From the NCBI GenBank assembly GCA_036273915.1, contig DASUGR010000092.1, positions 1 through 8,699 on the forward strand: DNA of 8,699 bases, read 5' to 3'. The translations under genes and the position numbers were made by a program. Positions 6,724-8,699 of this stretch are shown here, piece by piece. The stretch is from PLA2 sp036273915. GTDB lineage: Bacteria; Planctomycetota; PLA2. Position 1 is the first letter of the stretch, and each line of letters opens with the position of its first letter. Below the pieces are notes generated by a model. It was given only the letters and a program-made list of their open reading frames with translations, did not search any database and was not told the origin of the DNA.

Positions 6724-7191
6724 GGACTTCCTCGAGAATGCCCTAGCCGCCTCACGCGGGACTTCTATGGGCACGAAGAAGCGCTCCGGGTAGAGGTAGT
6801 CCTCGCCCGACTCATCGACCACGCGAACCAAGCCGCGAGCCTGGGCAGACGGGTCGTCCACGAGGCGGTAGATCTTGCGCAGTTCGAGTGCGGCCGGGTA
6901 ACCCCGGTTCTCGACGCACAGACCGTGGCGAGCGGGTTTTGCCATCGTCGTCAGCCGAGAAGTCGCTTGATCGCGGCGCCCGATCCCGTGCGCCTCGTAC
7001 CAATGTACATCAGCGCGTGCGTTGCGGCCATCGGGAAGCTCCACGGTCGCGATGCCCTTCAACTTGCGCCACCGCGTCCCGCCGTGCGTCTTCCGAAGGC
7101 GAACGCGCTCTCGGACAGAGCGGCCAACGGCGATGACCTCGATCTGCTCGACCTCACCGACGACCTTGAACCAGCTGGCCGCTTCGCTCAA
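6718..7191 (-). CDS. Fusion of two small conserved families of unknown function (cassette C2)
   Basis: The 157 residues fall into two parts. Residues 1-80 contain GRSVRE, LRK, RWRKLKG and HWYEAHGIG, a pattern I remember from small hypothetical proteins that end shortly after the YEAHGIG motif with a Lys-rich tail. Residues 83-157 begin with Met and carry LCVENRGYPAALELRKIY and VDESGEDYLYP followed by F-x-PIE-x-P, a second widespread small-protein family usually encoded alone. No Shine-Dalgarno sequence precedes Met83 (ATG at 6945), so a true fusion is more likely than two genes. The start is TTG at 7191, 14 nt from attC site 3. The stop codon TAA is the complement of the TTA inside the R' core of site 2, so the gene fills the cassette to its first base. 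It is read against the array. No function is known to me. Confidence 0.7.
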   Translation of the reverse strand: MSEAASWFKVVGEVEQIEVIAVGRSVRERVRLRKTHGGTRWRKLKGIATVELPDGRNARADVHWYEAHGIGRRDQATSRLTTMAKPARHGLCVENRGYPAALELRKIYRLVDDPSAQARGLVRVVDESGEDYLYPERFFVPIEVPREAARAFSRKSA

Positions 7192-7298
7192 CCTGCGTCA
7201 GTTCCGCCTAACGACCTGCCGCTCAGCCGCGAGCGGCCTACTCCCATGCTACCGCATTCTCCCGGCGCTCCCCGCCGCTCGTCGGCTGCAGCGGCTTG
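6718..7298 (+). mobile_element. Integron gene cassette C2 (581 bp)
   Basis: It begins at TTAGGC of site 2 and ends at the G of GTTAGCC in site 3. Its 5' TTAGGC is the exact complement of its R'' core GCCTAA at 7206, as expected for a cassette inserted by attC recombination. One reverse-oriented gene occupies nearly all of it. Confidence 0.8.
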
Positions 7299-7304
7299 TT
7301 AGCC
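7206..7304 (+). repeat. attC site 3 (99 bp)
   Basis: R'' GCCTAAC (7206-7212) is followed by a 5-nt spacer, a 20-nt left arm (7218-7237), a loop with CCCATGCTACCGC, a 22-nt right arm (7274-7295), a TT spacer and R' GTTAGCC (7298-7304). All 20 left-arm bases can pair with the right arm if two right-arm bases are left extrahelical. This is the diagnostic attC geometry. Confidence 0.9.
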
Positions 7305-7367
7305 GGGCCCCCGGCCGAGATGGTGACGACGGTGCAGCCCTCCGGCTGAGCACAAACCTGCGGTACG

Positions 7368-7395
7368 CTGAAAGCGGGCGGAGCGCGGTTACTAT
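7368..7395 (+). promoter_or_regulatory. Candidate internal promoter of cassette C3
   Basis: CTGAAA (7368-7373) and TACTAT (7390-7395) each match four of six consensus -35/-10 positions and are spaced 16 nt apart. They lie 11 nt before the ATG of the membrane-protein gene. This would let the cassette be expressed without an array promoter. Pattern evidence only. Confidence 0.35.
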
Positions 7396-7406
7396 CCGCA
7401 CCGAGC

Positions 7407-7718
7407 ATGACGATTATTGCCCGTGTTCTGGCGATCGGTGGTCTCCTGATCGTGCTGGCCACGGGCACGTTTCTCTCCTTAGATCGGCATCCGACGCATG
7501 GGACAGGCGTGGTCGGAGCGTTGACGTTCATCTTCGCGGGTGGACTCACCGGCTTGGCGGTCACATGCCTGCTGCTAGACCGCATCCGCCGCAAGAGGCC
7601 GAGTGTCGGTGCCGACGCAGGAGCGATGCTCGCGTTCCTCCTAATGCTCGTGGCCACGCCGGTGGTGTGCTGGCTGGTCGTCGTGATGTTGGAGGAAATC
7701 CGCCTTGCCGCTCACTGA
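7407..7718 (+). CDS. Small three-helix membrane protein (cassette C3)
   Basis: I do not recognise this 103-residue protein. Three hydrophobic segments are clear (about 3-24, 35-57 and 72-95). Between the second and third is a basic stretch, LDRIRRKRPS, which by the positive-inside rule faces the cytoplasm and puts the N-terminus outside. The short acidic tail EEIRLAAH would also be outside. There are no catalytic motifs. The start is ATG; no strong Shine-Dalgarno sequence is visible, but a promoter-like pair lies close upstream. The stop lies 18 nt before the R'' core of attC site 4, the usual layout for a forward cassette gene. Short multi-helix membrane proteins are common among cassette genes of unknown role. 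Confidence 0.65.
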   Translation: MTIIARVLAIGGLLIVLATGTFLSLDRHPTHGTGVVGALTFIFAGGLTGLAVTCLLLDRIRRKRPSVGADAGAMLAFLLMLVATPVVCWLVVVMLEEIRLAAH

Positions 7719-7736
7719 CTAGGAGCCATCGGAACC

Positions 7737-7835
7737 ACCTAACGTCTCGCCGCTCAGCCGCGAGCGGCGCTCCCCATGCTACCGCTTCCGCCCCTTGCGC
7801 GCCCGCCGCTCGTCGGCTGCAGCGGCGAGTTGTAC
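7737..7835 (+). repeat. attC site 4 (99 bp)
   Basis: R'' ACCTAAC (7737-7743), spacer GTCTC, left arm 7749-7768, conserved loop, right arm 7805-7826, spacer GA, R' GTTGTAC (7829-7835). The arms pair over 20 bp with single unpaired top-strand bases near 7813 and 7820, the asymmetry that gives attC its direction. R' departs from the GTTRRRY consensus but matches the R'' core of the next site. Confidence 0.9.
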
Positions 7836-7890
7836 GGTAGGCACCGCGGCCAACCTCTCACGGAGCCGGAGATGCGGACGCTCCCGGCAT

Positions 7891-8625
7891 CTAGGCGTGT
7901 TTCTCGTAGACCACGACCTGATCAACGCTGCTACTTGTGAACGGTTGGCGCTTCCACCCGGACCAGCGGTCGCGTAGCCGGAGACCGGCGAGCCGAGCCA
8001 TGAGGTCGAGCTCGGACGGCCAGACGTAGCGGTACGGGGCGGAATGGTGCACCAGCCTGCCCTCGACGCGCATCCAGTGGTGTGACCACGAGATCTGCCC
8101 TTGAACGTCCTCGAACGTCTCGATTCCGACGTGATCGTCGTCCATGGTGAACACCCGGCCAAGCTCAGTCGGAGGCAGACGGCGAAGCTGCGGCACGAGC
8201 ACCTCCACGACAAACACGCCGCCAGGCACGAGGTGGGCGGCCGCGTTGGTGAACACCGCGATCTGCTCGTCCTGAGTGGTGAGATTCATGATCGTGTTGA
8301 AAACCAGATAAACCAGCGCGAACTCGCCCGGTAGGCGCGTCTTCGACATGTCGCCGATGGTTACCGGGATGGCGTCCGCCCCTGGCTTGTGCCGCAGCTG
8401 TTCGGCCATGTGCGGTGACAGCTCGATCCCCTGCACGCTGACCCCACACGCGCTCAGCGGCAGCGCCACACGGCCTGTGCCGATCGCGAACTCCAGGGCG
8501 GGGCCGCCTCGGGTCAGTTCGGCCAGCATATGCACAACGGGTTCGAGGACCGCCGGTTCGAACATCGCTGCCGAGGTGATGTCGTAGACCTCGGCGATGT
8601 CGCGACCCCACATGACGGACGGCAT
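7891..8625 (-). CDS. Class I SAM-dependent methyltransferase (cassette C4)
   Basis: The 244-residue protein has the Rossmann-type SAM-binding motif I as LEFAIGTGRVALPL (44-57), motif II ending in an acidic residue at VQGIELS (64-70), GDM (91-93) near the adenine-binding position, and LVPGGVFVVEV (132-142) as the strand after motif III. The N-terminal WGRDIAEVYD and C-terminal YRYVWPSELDLM are features I associate with a methyltransferase group common in Actinomycetota, so the gene may have been captured from such a donor. The substrate cannot be told. The frame continues upstream into attC site 5, but the ATG at 8625 is chosen because it starts the family-like sequence and is preceded by AGGTG about 6 nt away. 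It lies 23 nt from attC site 5 and is read against the array. Confidence 0.88.
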   Translation of the reverse strand: MPSVMWGRDIAEVYDITSAAMFEPAVLEPVVHMLAELTRGGPALEFAIGTGRVALPLSACGVSVQGIELSPHMAEQLRHKPGADAIPVTIGDMSKTRLPGEFALVYLVFNTIMNLTTQDEQIAVFTNAAAHLVPGGVFVVEVLVPQLRRLPPTELGRVFTMDDDHVGIETFEDVQGQISWSHHWMRVEGRLVHHSAPYRYVWPSELDLMARLAGLRLRDRWSGWKRQPFTSSSVDQVVVYEKHA

Positions 8626-8648
8626 GGCGCACCTACTCCCATTGATCC

Positions 8649-8699
8649 GTACAACGTCTTGCCGCTCAGCTGCGAGCGGCGACACCCCATGCTAACGCT
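8649..8699 (+). repeat. attC site 5 (5' half; cut by window end)
   Basis: R'' GTACAAC (8649-8655), spacer GTCTT, left arm 8661-8680 (one C-to-T change relative to sites 3 and 4), then the start of the shared loop ending in CCCCATGCTAACGCT. The right arm and R' would lie just beyond the window. Confidence 0.8.

Larger units (their letters stand above)
7299..7829 (+). mobile_element. Integron gene cassette C3 (531 bp)
   Basis: It runs from TTAGCC of site 3 to the G of GTTGTAC in site 4. It is the only cassette in view whose gene points with the array. Its 5' end (TTAGCC) and R'' core (ACCTAAC) disagree at two bases. About 100 bp of leader precede the gene, enough for its own promoter. Confidence 0.75.
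7830..8699 (+). mobile_element. Integron gene cassette C4 (3' end outside window)
   Basis: The cassette starts at TTGTAC in site 4, and its own attC starts with GTACAAC at 8649, the exact complement. Both ends share the same unusual departure from consensus, which is strong evidence that this segment moved as one cassette. It holds a reverse-oriented methyltransferase gene. The 61 bp from 7830 to 7890 hold nothing I recognise. Confidence 0.8.

Noticed and set aside
5350..7302. 650-codon plus-strand frame crossing the TDH gene and three attC sites
   Set aside because: It overlaps well-supported genes in other frames and has no domain; the repeated attC simply lacks stops in this frame.
7320..7349. 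Nine-codon frame in the leader of cassette C3
   Set aside because: It is too short, with no special residue pattern and no overlap with the downstream start.
7022..7840. 272-codon plus-strand frame across cassettes C2-C3
   Set aside because: It is antisense to the C2 gene and out of frame with the C3 gene, and reads through attC sites without any recognisable domain.
6353..8699. CRISPR array or IS-element reading of the repeats
   Set aside because: Repeat units are about 92-99 bp, spaced irregularly by gene-sized segments, with complementary core sites at their ends and no transposase or cas gene; attC fits all of this.

Overview
The window is very GC-rich bacterial DNA (about 70% by eye in the left two thirds, visibly lower on the right). 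No rRNA, tRNA or marker gene fixes the taxon. The long-form GlmS-like enzyme, the ligand-sensing beta-propeller protein and the GC-rich leaderless-looking promoters would fit an Acidobacteriota-like or similar soil/sediment lineage, but that is only a guess.

Positions 1-6298 look like ordinary chromosome. A long glutamine amidotransferase/double-SIS protein of the GlmS family runs leftward off the window (2383 to 1). A secreted or membrane-anchored beta-propeller protein is read rightward from the same intergenic region, and its apparent start is a rare ATC. It converges on a monofunctional proline dehydrogenase (5265 to 4363). That gene is divergent from an SDR-type L-threonine 3-dehydrogenase (5360-6298). 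The 94 bp between the two catabolic genes holds a near-perfect inverted repeat that overlaps both candidate -35 boxes, so proline and threonine breakdown may share one regulator.

Positions 6353-8699 are an integron gene-cassette array. Four attC sites and one attC 3' half share long arms and a conserved loop, end in core sites of the RYYYAAC / GTTRRRY type, and fold with two extrahelical bases. They delimit four cassettes: C1 6382-6717, C2 6718-7298, C3 7299-7829, C4 from 7830 beyond the window. No integrase gene is visible, and the side where intI/attI should lie is occupied by the threonine dehydrogenase gene, so as far as this window shows it is a CALIN (cluster of attC sites lacking an integrase) or a displaced array end.

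C1 carries a small DUF2007-like protein, C2 a natural fusion of two small conserved families of unknown function, C3 a three-helix membrane protein, and C4 a class I SAM-dependent methyltransferase. Unusually, three of the four genes (C1, C2, C4) point against the array. Their start codons lie only 10-23 nt from the next attC, so there is no room for a promoter except within the attC. The conserved attC loop reads TAGCAT on that strand, which resembles the -10 boxes (TAGNAT) of the neighbouring chromosomal genes. This suggests, without proving it, that the attC family doubles as a promoter for reverse-oriented cassettes.
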